Source of the DNA: CAIYRG01 sp036273455
GTDB lineage: Bacteria > Pseudomonadota > Alphaproteobacteria > Micropepsales > Micropepsaceae
NCBI GenBank assembly: GCA_036273455.1
Contig: DASUHP010000133.1
Location: 62,001-126,000, forward strand
Length of the DNA stretch: 64,000 nt
Direction of reading: 5' to 3'
In this document: piece after piece, positions 1 to 8,720 of the stretch
How positions within the stretch are numbered: the stretch's first letter is position 1
Layout: each line of letters begins with the position of its first letter
Translations under genes and position numbers: made by a program
Notes under the pieces: generated by a model
What the model saw: the letters and a program-made list of their open reading frames with translations, nothing else
Databases searched by the model: none
Told to the model about the DNA's origin: nothing

Positions 1-352
1 CATGTGCGGCGAGACTTTTGCCCTGGGCGGCCGCTTCACGGCATAGAACGCCATGACTGAGCACAATATCACCCAGGTTTGGCGCAAAAACCGGCGCTGC
101 CGGGAATGAAAGCACATTCGTTGGCTTCCGCCGGCGGCGGTATCGTCCATTGAGCTGGCACACGTAATCGTCGTCAGCCAGCAGAATGCACAGTTCCGGT
201 CTGTCCGATTCGCTGCGGCCTGCCGCCACGGCGGTTCGGGCTGCGCGCCGAATCACCCCGATGACCCCTCGATGTGCGTGCCACATTGGTTCTTCAACGA
301 CGACGGATATGGAAGCTGGGCCCCTCGCGGCCACAGAACGCCTGCCGCTCAC
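1..352 (-). CDS. ybeY: Endoribonuclease / 16S rRNA maturation factor YbeY (3' end outside window)
   Basis: YbeY is a zinc-dependent factor needed for 16S rRNA 3'-end processing and ribosome quality control. Reading leftward from a GTG at 352, 117 codons are open to the window edge. The family signature is visible: LADDDYVCQLN, then the RRRRKPTNVLSFP stretch, then LGDIVLSHGV. The catalytic zinc-binding His motif, normally near the C-terminus, lies beyond the window. The GTG start overlaps the phoH TGA stop (GTGA), so the two are translationally coupled, the usual phoH-ybeY order. Confidence 0.93.
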   Translation of the reverse strand, partial: MSGRRSVAARGPASISVVVEEPMWHAHRGVIGVIRRAARTAVAAGRSESDRPELCILLADDDYVCQLNGRYRRRRKPTNVLSFPAAPVFAPNLGDIVLSHGVLCREAAAQGKSLAAH

Positions 353-1377
353 GACCGTTCCGGCCGCGCCTTTGCGGTTCGCCGGCCTCTCGAAGCTGGC
401 TCATTCTGGTCATAGGCCGCAACGATCCTCGTCACCAGCGGATGCCTGACGACATCGGCAGCCGTAAACCAGGCAATCCCGACGCCCTCCACGCCTTCAA
501 GGAAGCGAACCGCCTGATCAACGCCCTCGGGACCTTCCGGTAGATCGCTCTGCGACGGATCGGCTGTGACAACCATCCGGGAATCTTCGCCGAGGCGGGT
601 CAGGAACATTTTCATTTGCGATGGCGTGCAATTTTGCGCCTCGTCAAGAATGACGAAGGAGCGCGAAAGCGTTCGTCCCCGCATGAAAGCCAGCGGCGCG
701 ACTTCAATCGTGCCCTGCTCCATCAGTCGCGCGCATCGCTCACCCAAAACCTCGAAGAGTGCATCGTAAAGTGGCCGCAAATACGGATCAATTTTCTCCT
801 TCAGGTCACCGGGAAGAAAACCGAGTCGCTCGCCTGCCTCCAGTGCCGGGCGTGACAGCACCAGCCGATCAACGCGCCGCTCATGCAGCAGATGTGCTCC
901 ATAGGCCGCCGCGAGGTAAGTCTTGCCGGTTCCGGCAGGCCCAAGCCCGAAGACGAGCTCGTGGTTGCGCATCGCTTCGATATACTGTGCCTGTGCGGCC
1001 GACCGTGCGCGGGTCAATTTCGAAGACGACGTGCGTAGCCGGGCGCCATCCTCGTCCTGCGCCACGTGCTTTCCTCCCGGAACTGCGAATTCAATCTCCG
1101 CGTCGACGTCTGCAAGCGACAATTCCTCGCCTGCTTCGAGTCTTTCGTAGAGCGCACGCAATACGGCTGTCGCGCGCTCCCGGCCCGTGGCAGAACCTTC
1201 CACTGAAATCAGGTTTCCGCGCTGTGCTAGCCTGACTCCCAGCCGCTGTTCGAGGCGGACAAGGTTGCGGCTGTGATTGCCTGCCAGCAACGGCAGCAAA
1301 TTGTTGCGCTTGAACTCGAGCGTGACGTGCTCGCGCGCGATCTCGTCCGCCAGATTTCGGGCGTGGCGCTGGTTCAA
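349..1377 (-). CDS. phoH: PhoH/PhoL family ATPase
   Basis: 342-residue PhoH-family P-loop ATPase, thought to act in RNA metabolism or ribosome assembly together with YbeY. The Walker A motif GPAGTGKTYLA lies near residue 147, the Walker B-like FVILDEAQN near residue 243, and the family stretch VVTADPSQSDLP follows. The N-terminal 100 residues resemble the KH-like region of PhoL proteins. The start overlaps the miaB stop by 4 bases and the stop overlaps the ybeY start, giving a coupled miaB-phoH-ybeY segment. Length is normal for the family. The exact biochemical role of PhoH proteins is not settled. Confidence 0.96.
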   Translation of the reverse strand: MNQRHARNLADEIAREHVTLEFKRNNLLPLLAGNHSRNLVRLEQRLGVRLAQRGNLISVEGSATGRERATAVLRALYERLEAGEELSLADVDAEIEFAVPGGKHVAQDEDGARLRTSSSKLTRARSAAQAQYIEAMRNHELVFGLGPAGTGKTYLAAAYGAHLLHERRVDRLVLSRPALEAGERLGFLPGDLKEKIDPYLRPLYDALFEVLGERCARLMEQGTIEVAPLAFMRGRTLSRSFVILDEAQNCTPSQMKMFLTRLGEDSRMVVTADPSQSDLPEGPEGVDQAVRFLEGVEGVGIAWFTAADVVRHPLVTRIVAAYDQNEPASRGRRTAKARPERS

Positions 1378-2753
1378 CGCGCCGCCAATTCCGCCGGCGC
1401 CGCCGGCTTCAGAAACTCGCCATGAAGACTGTTGGGCAGCACTTGCGAAATCCTCACATTATGGATTTCACCAATATAGGGCACCGCTCCATCAACATGA
1501 ACCGGCTGGAGGAACGGACTGCGGCCGACCGCCTGCCCGGGTAAACGACCCGGCTTCTCAAAAAGCACAGGTAGCACGCGATTCTGCATCCGTCCGTTAA
1601 ACGCGCGCGATTGAGCTGCGATCAAATCTTGCAGAACGTGCAGGCGTTCGAGCTTAAACTTTTCCGGAACCTGCTTTGCCATGGCTGCTGCAGGTGTCCC
1701 TGGCCTCGGGCTGTATTTGAACGAAAAAGCCTGGGCAAAGCCAATCTGCCGGATCAGGTCCAGAGTGGCCTCAAAATCGGCATCGCTCTCGCCCGGGAAC
1801 CCAACGATAAAATCCGACGATAGCGCGAATTCAGGCCGGCCACTACGAACCCGCTGGACAACGTCAAGGTAGAAATCCCGGGTGTGGCCCCGATTCATTG
1901 CCCTCAGCACAGAATCCGATCCCGATTGCACCGGCAGATGCAAATACGGCATCAACTTAGGCTCATCGGCGTGCACCGCGACCAAATCTTCGGTCATATC
2001 GCGCGGATGACTGGTGGTGTAGCGCAGCCTCGCGATCCCCTGAATCTCCGCGAGGCGGCAAATGAGCATCGCGAGGCTCCACGCTTTGCCATCCGGGCCC
2101 TCGCCGCGATAGGCATTCACATTCTGGCCAAGCAGAGTGATCTCGCGCACCCCGCTCTCCGCCAGCGACCGCGCCTCGGCTTCGATGCGAATGACGGGGC
2201 GGGAGAATTCCGCGCCCCGCGTATAGGGCACCACGCAAAATGTGCAGAATTTATCGCAGCCTTCCTGAATTGTCAGAAAGGCGGCAGGGCCCTCAGCCGT
2301 TCTTGCCTCAGGTAGTGCGTCGAATTTCTCATCCGCCGGAAAATCCAGCTCGACGCTCTTTCCCTCACCGCGGGCCAGACGGGCGATCAGCTCCGGCAGC
2401 CGGTGATAGGACTGCGGACCGACCACAATATCGACGGCATTTTGCCGGACGAGGATTTCTGCCCCCTCCGCCTGAGCTACACATCCCGCGACACCGATCA
2501 GCAGCGATTCTCCGGCTTCTGCGCGGCGTGTCTTAAGCAGCTTCAGCTTACCAAGTTCTGAATATACCTTTTCCGTCGCCTTTTCCCGGATGTGGCATGT
2601 GTTCAGGATGATCAAATCCGCGTCTTCGCGGCCGGCCGCGAGACCATAGCCGTGGGGCGCCAGAAGATCTGCGATTCGCCCCGAATCATAGACATTCATC
2701 TGGCAGCCATAGGTCTCGATATAGAGCTTCTTCATCCCTTCAACAGACGTCAC
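1374..2753 (-). CDS. miaB: tRNA-2-methylthio-N6-dimethylallyladenosine synthase MiaB
   Basis: 459-residue radical-SAM methylthiotransferase that adds the methylthio group to isopentenyladenosine-37 of tRNAs reading UNN codons. Three regions are visible: an N-terminal UPF0004 domain beginning YIETYGCQMNVYDSG with its cluster cysteines, a radical-SAM core with the CxxxCxxC motif in EGCDKFCTFCVVPY near residue 165, and a C-terminal TRAM domain. The ATG at 2753 overlaps the stop of the upstream acyltransferase by 4 bases; a second ATG at 2735 begins right before the conserved KKLYIETYG and could be the true start. Confidence 0.97.
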   Translation of the reverse strand: MTSVEGMKKLYIETYGCQMNVYDSGRIADLLAPHGYGLAAGREDADLIILNTCHIREKATEKVYSELGKLKLLKTRRAEAGESLLIGVAGCVAQAEGAEILVRQNAVDIVVGPQSYHRLPELIARLARGEGKSVELDFPADEKFDALPEARTAEGPAAFLTIQEGCDKFCTFCVVPYTRGAEFSRPVIRIEAEARSLAESGVREITLLGQNVNAYRGEGPDGKAWSLAMLICRLAEIQGIARLRYTTSHPRDMTEDLVAVHADEPKLMPYLHLPVQSGSDSVLRAMNRGHTRDFYLDVVQRVRSGRPEFALSSDFIVGFPGESDADFEATLDLIRQIGFAQAFSFKYSPRPGTPAAAMAKQVPEKFKLERLHVLQDLIAAQSRAFNGRMQNRVLPVLFEKPGRLPGQAVGRSPFLQPVHVDGAVPYIGEIHNVRISQVLPNSLHGEFLKPAAPAELAAR

Positions 2754-3619
2754 GCTGCCTTTTCCGTTTCAGCTTCCGATGGGACGACAGCGGAGGCCGC
2801 CCCGTTGCCATCCGTCTCGCCCGCGGAATTTATGTCCCGGCCGGTCAGTGCACTGAGCAATCCTCTTCGCACACAAACCTCGCAGTAAGCTGCGAGGTTC
2901 TTCCGGCCACGGACCTTATCCAGTGTCGTCACCGGATGGAATTCCACCACCACATCGATTGGGCCGGTTTTGAGCGCTTCCCACAGATGCGGAACCAGCT
3001 CCATATCGCCATACCAGGCGAAGAACGGGCGGTTTTCACGCCCCATCGGTATCCCATGCACCCGCGTATAGGCAACCGAGACCGGCTGAACCGGTACGCA
3101 GACGGGGTTGCTGTGAACTGGTCCGATCGTTACCTCGGCAGCCGACAGCAGGCCACTCCGGAATGCCAGGACGCGGTTGCCGTCACTGGACGTCCCTTCC
3201 GGAAAAATCACCAATGCATCGCCTTCAGCCAGCCGCTGCCGGATGGTTTCCCGATTGGCGACCGTCTGTGACCGTTCTCTCCGGACAAAGACGCTGCGCT
3301 GCATCCGTGCCAGCGTGCCGAAAAATGGCCATTTATCGACTTCCGCCTTGGACACAAAAGACACCGGCCGAACGGCCGAAAAGATCGGTATATCCAGCCA
3401 GCCGGTATGATTTGCGACAATGAGTGCGCCCCCCCGAGCGGCGTTGCCACGCAGCTCGATTCGAATTCCGAAAAGGGCACAGACAAATCGGTGATAGCGG
3501 TGCGGCAATGAGCGGCGTAGCGGGAGTCCCAACTTGACCGCCAGCCACTGCACCGGGAGTAGCAGGAAGGTGACGCTGGCAAAAACCACGAGAATGCCGA
3601 AGGCTCGGACGCTGCTCAC
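2750..3619 (-). CDS. 1-acyl-sn-glycerol-3-phosphate acyltransferase (PlsC family)
   Basis: 289-residue membrane-associated acyltransferase of phospholipid synthesis, expected to acylate lysophosphatidic acid. A hydrophobic anchor fills residues 5-30. The catalytic NHxxxxD box is seen as NHTGWLD and the acyl-acceptor box as FPEGTSSDGN. The last 30 residues are Ala/Glu-rich and look like a linker-type tail. It sits between fur and miaB, 9 bases after fur and overlapping miaB by 4. The family is certain. Substrate could also be another lyso-lipid such as an ornithine lipid precursor, which sequence alone does not decide. Confidence 0.9.
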   Translation of the reverse strand: MSSVRAFGILVVFASVTFLLLPVQWLAVKLGLPLRRSLPHRYHRFVCALFGIRIELRGNAARGGALIVANHTGWLDIPIFSAVRPVSFVSKAEVDKWPFFGTLARMQRSVFVRRERSQTVANRETIRQRLAEGDALVIFPEGTSSDGNRVLAFRSGLLSAAEVTIGPVHSNPVCVPVQPVSVAYTRVHGIPMGRENRPFFAWYGDMELVPHLWEALKTGPIDVVVEFHPVTTLDKVRGRKNLAAYCEVCVRRGLLSALTGRDINSAGETDGNGAASAVVPSEAETEKAA

Positions 3620-3628
3620 AGGCTATCT

Positions 3629-4069
3629 CTAGTCCCGCGCGACGGGCTTTTTTCGGGGGACGCCATAAAGTTCAAGCCGGTGATCCACCAGATCGAATCC
3701 AAGTTCCTCGGCCACCCGGCGCTGCAACTTCTCGATATCTTCGTTGACGAATTCGATCACCTTGCCCGTTGTGACGTCGATCAGGTGATCATGGTGCTCG
3801 CTGATTTCCTCGTAGCGTGACCGTCCGTCGCGAAAATCATGCCGTTCGAGAATTCCGGCATCCTCGAACAATTTCACTGTGCGATACACAGTCGCGATCG
3901 AAATATGCGGATCGACCGCGAACGCGCGGCGGTAGAGTTCTTCGGCATCCGGATGATCATAGGCGTCAGCGACCACGCGCGCGATCACCCTCCGCTGCTC
4001 GGTCATGCGCAAGCCCTTTTCCATGCAGGCTTTCTCGATGCGGTTGAGCTGCTCTTCCGTCCGGTTCAC
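3629..4069 (-). CDS. fur: Fur-family metal-responsive transcriptional regulator
   Basis: 146-residue Fur/Mur-type repressor. An N-terminal winged helix (residues 1-85, with HISIATVYRTVKLFEDAG as the recognition region) is followed by the dimerisation/metal domain with EHHDHLIDVTTGKVIEF and LVDHRLELYGVP. The CxxC zinc-binding pair of enterobacterial Fur is absent (DVTTG at that place), as in many alphaproteobacterial Fur/Mur proteins, which often respond to manganese as well as iron. Start is a GTG. It follows rimI after an 88-base gap, one of the larger gaps in this block, so it may have its own promoter. Confidence 0.93.
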   Translation of the reverse strand: MNRTEEQLNRIEKACMEKGLRMTEQRRVIARVVADAYDHPDAEELYRRAFAVDPHISIATVYRTVKLFEDAGILERHDFRDGRSRYEEISEHHDHLIDVTTGKVIEFVNEDIEKLQRRVAEELGFDLVDHRLELYGVPRKKPVARD

Positions 4070-4110
4070 GTCACACCATTTTCCCGTTTCGATCCCGGTC
4101 GACGGCGTAC

Positions 4111-4116
4111 ATTATG
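4111..4116 (-). promoter_or_regulatory. Possible -10 element in front of fur
   Basis: On the minus strand the 88-base rimI-fur gap holds CATAAT, close to the sigma70 -10 consensus, about 40 bases before the fur GTG. A convincing -35 hexamer at normal spacing is not visible; TTGTAT sits only 14 bases upstream. The assignment rests on position and one hexamer. Confidence 0.28.
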
Positions 4117-4157
4117 CCCTGCCGGGATGAATACAAGCGAGCCGGGACGCGACGGAT

Positions 4158-4610
4158 TCAAAGCTCTCGCCGCATCACAACCGCGGCAACGCCGGCATGG
4201 GTTCGCGACTCATAGTAATGCGGCCGCAGTGCCACCTGCTCAAAATCCAGTTTGTGGTAGAGGCTCAGCGCGGGCTGATTTGTCTCTGCCACTTCAAGAA
4301 AACAGCGCACGGCGCCCCGCTTTTTCGCCTGCTCAATGGCAGTTCTGACCAGCCCGGAGGCCGATCCCGAGCGGCGCTCTGCGGGTAAGGTGGCGAGGGT
4401 CAGGATCTCCGCTTCATCCGCGGCAACGCGGACCAATACGAAGCTTCCGATTTGCCCGTGAGCCCTACATGTAAGCAAACCGAACACACCCGGACTGCCC
4501 AGCAAAGTGCAAAACGACTCCTGCGACCAGGAATGTTCGAAACACTCAGCATGAATTGCGGCCATCTGCCCGGTGTCCGCGGCTGTCGCCGACTGGATCT
4601 CAGTGGTCAC
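4158..4610 (-). CDS. rimI: Ribosomal-protein-alanine N-acetyltransferase RimI
   Basis: 150-residue GNAT-fold acetyltransferase, predicted to acetylate the N-terminus of ribosomal protein S18. The acetyl-CoA region is around ERRSGSASGLVRTAIEQAKK, a little degenerate compared with the usual R/QxxGxG/A; FLEVAETNQPALSLYHKLDF is the typical RimI signature near the C-terminus. It starts inside the last codons of tsaB (4-base overlap). tsaB-rimI adjacency is very common and supports RimI over a generic GNAT. Confidence 0.9.
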   Translation of the reverse strand: MTTEIQSATAADTGQMAAIHAECFEHSWSQESFCTLLGSPGVFGLLTCRAHGQIGSFVLVRVAADEAEILTLATLPAERRSGSASGLVRTAIEQAKKRGAVRCFLEVAETNQPALSLYHKLDFEQVALRPHYYESRTHAGVAAVVMRREL

Positions 4611-5296
4611 ATTCTACCGCCCGGCAATCTTGCGTCGGGCAGGCGAAGGTAAAGTGGTTTCGCGCCTTCCGGTCTTGGGCGCCGATCGGCCGCCACCGCA
4701 ACATAGCGCGCCTTTGGTTGTCTGATCCCACTGTCCACCGGCTTCACTCCGGCCTGGTCCAACAGGGGCTTTATCATCGCCGCCCCGGTACCGGCCAATA
4801 TGACAGCAGAACCAAATTCAACCGATGCGGAGATCATTGCCGGCGCTCCACCAATTGCCACCAATTGTGGTGAAATCGGCATTACGCCCTCGGCCGCAAG
4901 GACGCATAAATAGATTTCATCCCGTTTCGCGTCCGCAGCGACCACCGCCCATCGAGCTTGCGGATATGTTGCAAGCGCCTCCTCCGCGAGCGCCTCCAGG
5001 GTCGTGGTGCCGATGACCGGTATTTTGAGTGCAACCGCGAGTGCTCTGGCGAATGCCAGTCCCACGCGCTGGCCCGTAAATGTACCGGGACCAACCGTGA
5101 CCGCAAGGCGCTGCAGCTGTGAAAATGGCAACCCCGCATCGCGCATGACGCGCTGAACCATGGGCGCAAGTGCTTCGGCATGGCCGCGAAGCATGATCTC
5201 ATGCTCTTCGGCAATAACACGCTCCGAACTCAATACAGCGGCGGAACAAGCGCCAAGCGCCGTATCCAACGCGAGGATGTTCAAAGGAGACGGCAC
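4607..5296 (-). CDS. tsaB: tRNA threonylcarbamoyladenosine biosynthesis protein TsaB
   Basis: 229-residue ASKHA-fold protein that partners TsaD in making the t6A37 modification of ANN-decoding tRNAs. Visible signatures are ILALDTALGACSAAVL at the N-terminus, LRGHAEALAPMV, and VTVGPGTFTGQRVGLAFARA near residue 70. Length is normal. The start lies 16 bases inside the end of the upstream nitroreductase gene, and the stop overlaps rimI, so the three are probably co-transcribed. Confidence 0.95.
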   Translation of the reverse strand: MPSPLNILALDTALGACSAAVLSSERVIAEEHEIMLRGHAEALAPMVQRVMRDAGLPFSQLQRLAVTVGPGTFTGQRVGLAFARALAVALKIPVIGTTTLEALAEEALATYPQARWAVVAADAKRDEIYLCVLAAEGVMPISPQLVAIGGAPAMISASVEFGSAVILAGTGAAMIKPLLDQAGVKPVDSGIRQPKARYVAVAADRRPRPEGAKPLYLRLPDARLPGGRM

Positions 5297-5874
5297 GCTT
5301 CGCTGAACTCAAGCCGCCCCGCGCGCGGCTGCAGCGACGCGCCGTCACCAAAACCAAGGTTGCACAAGAGATTGGATTTGATCGCGGTCCCCGCAAAGAA
5401 CTCGCGATCCACGCCTTCATTGTTGAACCCCGACATGGGTCCGCAATCCAGTCCGAGCGCGCGCGCCGCGACGATGAGATATCCAGCCTGCAGGCTTCCG
5501 CTGCGAAACGCGGCTTCCTGCAATTCGGCGGGGCTGCGCTTCTGCCAGGATTCCCGCGCGCCGGGTTTGGACGAGAGCTTCGGCATGTAGTCGTAGAATG
5601 CGAGGTCGTACCCGATGATCGCGGTTGCCGGCGCCGCCATGGTTTGTTCGACGTTGCCGGGATTGAGATGCGGCTTCAGGCGCTGTTTGGCCCCGGGGGA
5701 AAGGACGAAGGAAAATCGTGCGGGGCAGGTGTTGTTGATAGTCGGACCCCATTTCGCAAGTTCGTAGATCGCAAGAAGCAAGTCCTCCGTAACGCGTTCG
5801 GCGCGCCAGGAACGCTGTGTCCGGGCGCGCCGGAACAGCACATCCAGTTCCTCCTCGCCGAGCGTCTTGTTCAT
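5281..5874 (-). CDS. RutE/HadB-type nitroreductase (malonic semialdehyde reductase family)
   Basis: 197-residue flavin-dependent nitroreductase-fold protein. The subfamily is recognised by ELAKWGPTINNTCPARF, where FMN and NADPH contacts are expected, and by RSGSLQAGYLIVAARALGL and DCGPMSGFNN. In E. coli, RutE reduces malonic semialdehyde during pyrimidine catabolism, but no rut genes are nearby, so the substrate here is open. It is 16 bases after gshB and overlaps tsaB by 16 bases. Confidence 0.88.
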   Translation of the reverse strand: MNKTLGEEELDVLFRRARTQRSWRAERVTEDLLLAIYELAKWGPTINNTCPARFSFVLSPGAKQRLKPHLNPGNVEQTMAAPATAIIGYDLAFYDYMPKLSSKPGARESWQKRSPAELQEAAFRSGSLQAGYLIVAARALGLDCGPMSGFNNEGVDREFFAGTAIKSNLLCNLGFGDGASLQPRAGRLEFSEACRLL

Positions 5875-5890
5875 CGGCTGCTCGTGTCTT

Positions 5891-6838
5891 TCACCGGCAT
5901 TTCAGGCGCGATTCAATGGCATCCCAGATCAGTGCCGCGCCGTCGGGACCGCCGAACCGCTTCAATTCCTGAATTCCGGTCGGTGAAGTCACGTTGATTT
6001 CGGTGAGGTAGTTTCCGATCACATCGATGCCGGCAAATACGAGGCCGCGGCGTTTAAGTTCAGGCCCGATGGCGGCGCAAATCTCCCGATCCCTTGCCGA
6101 TAGCTCTACCGGCTCCGCACGGCCGCCGATATGCATGTTCGCCCGCGCCTCGCCGCTGGCAGGCACGCGATTGAAGCCGCCAATCGGCTCGCCGTCGACA
6201 AGGATGATGCGCTTGTCGCCTTTACGTACTTCCGGGACGTAGCGCTGCACGATTACCGGTTCACGGTAGAAAACCGTGAACATTTCGAGCAGCGCGTTGA
6301 GATTTTCATCGTCGGGCTTGAGCCGGAAAACGCCCGCGCCGCCATTGCCGTAGAGCGGCTTCAGTACAATATCCCTATGGGAATCGCGGAACGCGCGAAT
6401 CTCTTCCCGGTCGGAAGTCACCAGCGTGGCCGGCATAACGCCCTCAAACTGCATCACAAACAGCTTCTCGGGTGCGTTGCGGACGTGAACTGGATCGTTC
6501 ACGACGAGCGTGTGGGGCTGAATTCGTTCGAGGACATGGGTCGCCGTGATGTAGGCCATGTCAAACGGTGGATCCTGGCGCATCAGCACCACATCGGCTT
6601 CCGCCAGTCGGTACAGCAACGGCGCGCCCAGAGTGTAGTGGTCGCCGCGCAGGTTCCTGACCTCAAGCGCCCGCACCCGCGCAACCACTTCCGAATCGCG
6701 CAATGTCAGATCGCGTGGGCCGTAGTAATAAAGCCGGTAACCCCGCGTCTGCGCTTCCAGAGCGAGGGCGAATGTCGAATCGGCGGCGATGTCGATCCGT
6801 TCGATCGGATCCATCTGAATCGCGACGGTCAGGATCAT
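5891..6838 (-). CDS. gshB: Glutathione synthetase GshB
   Basis: 315-residue prokaryotic glutathione synthetase, which joins gamma-glutamylcysteine and glycine using ATP. The N-terminal domain carries VAIQMDPIERIDIAADSTFA and VLMRQDPPFDMAYI. The ATP-grasp domain is seen in VLKPLYGNGGAGVFRL near residue 160 and the C-terminal metal-binding region in INVTSPTGIQELKRF. Length matches the family. The neighbourhood rsmI-yraN-...-gshB is common in Alphaproteobacteria. The gene ends 16 bases before the nitroreductase start. Confidence 0.97.
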   Translation of the reverse strand: MILTVAIQMDPIERIDIAADSTFALALEAQTRGYRLYYYGPRDLTLRDSEVVARVRALEVRNLRGDHYTLGAPLLYRLAEADVVLMRQDPPFDMAYITATHVLERIQPHTLVVNDPVHVRNAPEKLFVMQFEGVMPATLVTSDREEIRAFRDSHRDIVLKPLYGNGGAGVFRLKPDDENLNALLEMFTVFYREPVIVQRYVPEVRKGDKRIILVDGEPIGGFNRVPASGEARANMHIGGRAEPVELSARDREICAAIGPELKRRGLVFAGIDVIGNYLTEINVTSPTGIQELKRFGGPDGAALIWDAIESRLKCR

Positions 6839-6849
6839 CGCGCAAAAAT

Positions 6850-7722
6850 CTAGTTCAGGCGCCGCTTCAGGGCGTGCAGCGCAAAGGCCGCTTCATTGCT
6901 CACGTCTGTGCCTGTTGTGCCCGTCTGGATGCAGTTTTCGTAGGCGCGCCGTGCTGCGGACAAGGCGCCGGAGGATTCCTGAATCTTGCCGAATTCCAGC
7001 CACAATACGCTTCGCCGCGGCGCAATAATGGTCATTCGCCGCAGGACTTCTGACGCACGCGCCGAATCCCGGCCTTTCAAAGCCCGGTTTTTGATATTGT
7101 TCAACAAGCGAAGCAATACATCGGCATCGCTGACCGGCGCGAATGCATCCGGCTGTTCCGAAGCACCGGTTTCGCGCAAATGAAGCGATGAGCCAAACCG
7201 CGACAGACCCACCGAATCACGATCCACGAGGGCACCGCCATTGAACGGATCGATGATGGCCTCGCTCCCCTTGACCTGAACGCGGAGCAGAAAATGTCCC
7301 GGCGCGAAGAGGCCGGACGCCTCAATCCGATTGGCCCGCGCGGCGTGGATATACACAATCCCCAGTGCCACCGGCAGCCCACGGCGCCGTTCGATCACGC
7401 CCATCAGATCGGCATTATCTGGATCATCGTAATTGGCGCGTTCGCCTTCAAAACCGTAGCGACCTGCGATGACCGTTGCGAGCGCGTCCGCCGCTCCGCC
7501 GGCATCGCGCACGAACACAAATTCGGTGCGCACGGCTTCGGCGATATCGTTCAGTTGCTGCAGGTAAGGATTAAGTTTTTCGTCCGGTCGGTCAAGGGCG
7601 GCCAGCATGAGCGCGGCTTTTGCCACATCATACGGCCCGTCACCGGATTGCCCCAGCCGCTGCAGATAATCTGCAGGCGAAGCATCCTGACCGGCCGCGA
7701 CGATCGCGCTCAACTGATTCAT
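6850..7722 (-). CDS. SirB1-family transglutaminase-like/TPR protein
   Basis: 290-residue protein of the SirB1 family. The N-terminal two thirds form a transglutaminase-like domain: the stretch DLMGVIERRRGLPVALGIVYIH, APGHFLLRV and IDPFNGG are characteristic. The C-terminal third (LLNNIKNRALKGRDSARASE onward) looks like TPR helices. The usual cysteine of active transglutaminases is not evident in the core, so catalysis is doubtful. Function is unknown in most bacteria. The start overlaps the lipoprotein upstream by 4 bases. Confidence 0.87.
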   Translation of the reverse strand: MNQLSAIVAAGQDASPADYLQRLGQSGDGPYDVAKAALMLAALDRPDEKLNPYLQQLNDIAEAVRTEFVFVRDAGGAADALATVIAGRYGFEGERANYDDPDNADLMGVIERRRGLPVALGIVYIHAARANRIEASGLFAPGHFLLRVQVKGSEAIIDPFNGGALVDRDSVGLSRFGSSLHLRETGASEQPDAFAPVSDADVLLRLLNNIKNRALKGRDSARASEVLRRMTIIAPRRSVLWLEFGKIQESSGALSAARRAYENCIQTGTTGTDVSNEAAFALHALKRRLN

Positions 7723-8330
7723 TCGTTACCCATTCCAATCCCGGTACGGATCGGATCATCCTTCAGAACCACGTAATTTTCCACGCGCTTTATGCCGCTG
7801 AGATCGTGCGCGTGCTGAACGACGCGATCCACTTCCGCCTGATTCTGACCTACACCCATCAGGTACACCACACCATGCACCACATCGATTGTGTAATTCA
7901 CATCTTTTATCGACCCGTCTGCAAGCAGCGCCGCGGCCAATTCGGTCTGTATGACGAAATCACCGGGGGCATCAAGCCAGCCTGAGCGGTCCGTGACTTC
8001 CATATCGTTATCGACTTTCTTTACCCCATTAATACTCCAGGCAAGCCGCGTTGCGGTCAGCCGGTCTTCCGGGTTGGTTACGCGGCCCGCGAGCAGAACA
8101 CGTCCCTCCACCACCGTGGTGGAAGCGCGCAGGAACAGCCCAGCCGAATCCGCCGCGAGCTTGGCATCCAGCTCCGTCTTTATCCGCACATCGTCGACGG
8201 CATTACCGATCGTGCGCTCCTGGCGCACGGTCGTGACTCCGGTTGCCACCCCACCGGCGGCAAGCAAAACACAGCCTGAGAGCATCGGCACAAACAACAG
8301 CGGCAGAACGCGGCTGAACCAACGCGACAT
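7719..8330 (-). CDS. DolP/YraP-like outer-membrane lipoprotein with two BON domains
   Basis: 203-residue lipoprotein. The signal peptide ends in the lipobox LSGC about 20 residues in. Two BON domains follow (roughly residues 45-115 and 125-190), each with the V.G.V.L.G.V pattern. Two BON domains on a lipoprotein match DolP (YraP), which supports outer-membrane integrity in E. coli. Its place beside yraN, rsmI and an lpoA-like gene matches the E. coli yraLMN-diaA-yraP cluster. The ATG at 8330 is chosen because GGGAGG sits 5 bases upstream; a GTG at 8336 is too close to it. Confidence 0.85.
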   Translation of the reverse strand: MSRWFSRVLPLLFVPMLSGCVLLAAGGVATGVTTVRQERTIGNAVDDVRIKTELDAKLAADSAGLFLRASTTVVEGRVLLAGRVTNPEDRLTATRLAWSINGVKKVDNDMEVTDRSGWLDAPGDFVIQTELAAALLADGSIKDVNYTIDVVHGVVYLMGVGQNQAEVDRVVQHAHDLSGIKRVENYVVLKDDPIRTGIGMGNE

Positions 8331-8342
8331 GCACACCTCCCG

Positions 8343-8720
8343 CTAAAAACCCGGCCGCCACGCGTCCCGGATATGCCTGGGCCAGCGCCGCGGTGTGATC
8401 AGCATAATGTCAAATCGGACGGCTTTGTGGCGCAGTACGGGTTTAACGCGCAGATAAAACTCCGCCGCTCGTTCAATCCGCAGGCGCTGGCGTTCTGACA
8501 AAGCTTCCGCCGCATCCTGCTGGTTGTAACGGGCTTTTACTTCAATAAAACAAAGCAGCCCATCCGGCGCCAATGCCACCAAATCGATTTCTCCGGCGGG
8601 CGTTTTCACCCGCCGGCCTATGACGCGGTAGAATTTGCAGGCCAGTGCGAACGCGGCGAAGGATTCGCTGCGCCGGCCGCGCTGCTCCGCCGCCCTGCGT
8701 CTGTCAATCGCTGGTTTCAT
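8343..8720 (-). CDS. yraN: UPF0102/YraN family endonuclease-like protein
   Basis: 125-residue YraN protein with a restriction-endonuclease-like core: GRRVKTPAGEIDLVAL holds the conserved E and D, and LLCFIEVKAR the ExK motif. The family is widespread and poorly understood. The ATG at 8720 gives a normal family length (MKPAIDRRRAAEQRG) and lies 17 bases inside rsmI; a longer frame begins at 8789 but the added residues are unlike the family. Twelve bases separate it from the DolP-like gene. Confidence 0.9.
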   Translation of the reverse strand: MKPAIDRRRAAEQRGRRSESFAAFALACKFYRVIGRRVKTPAGEIDLVALAPDGLLCFIEVKARYNQQDAAEALSERQRLRIERAAEFYLRVKPVLRHKAVRFDIMLITPRRWPRHIRDAWRPGF

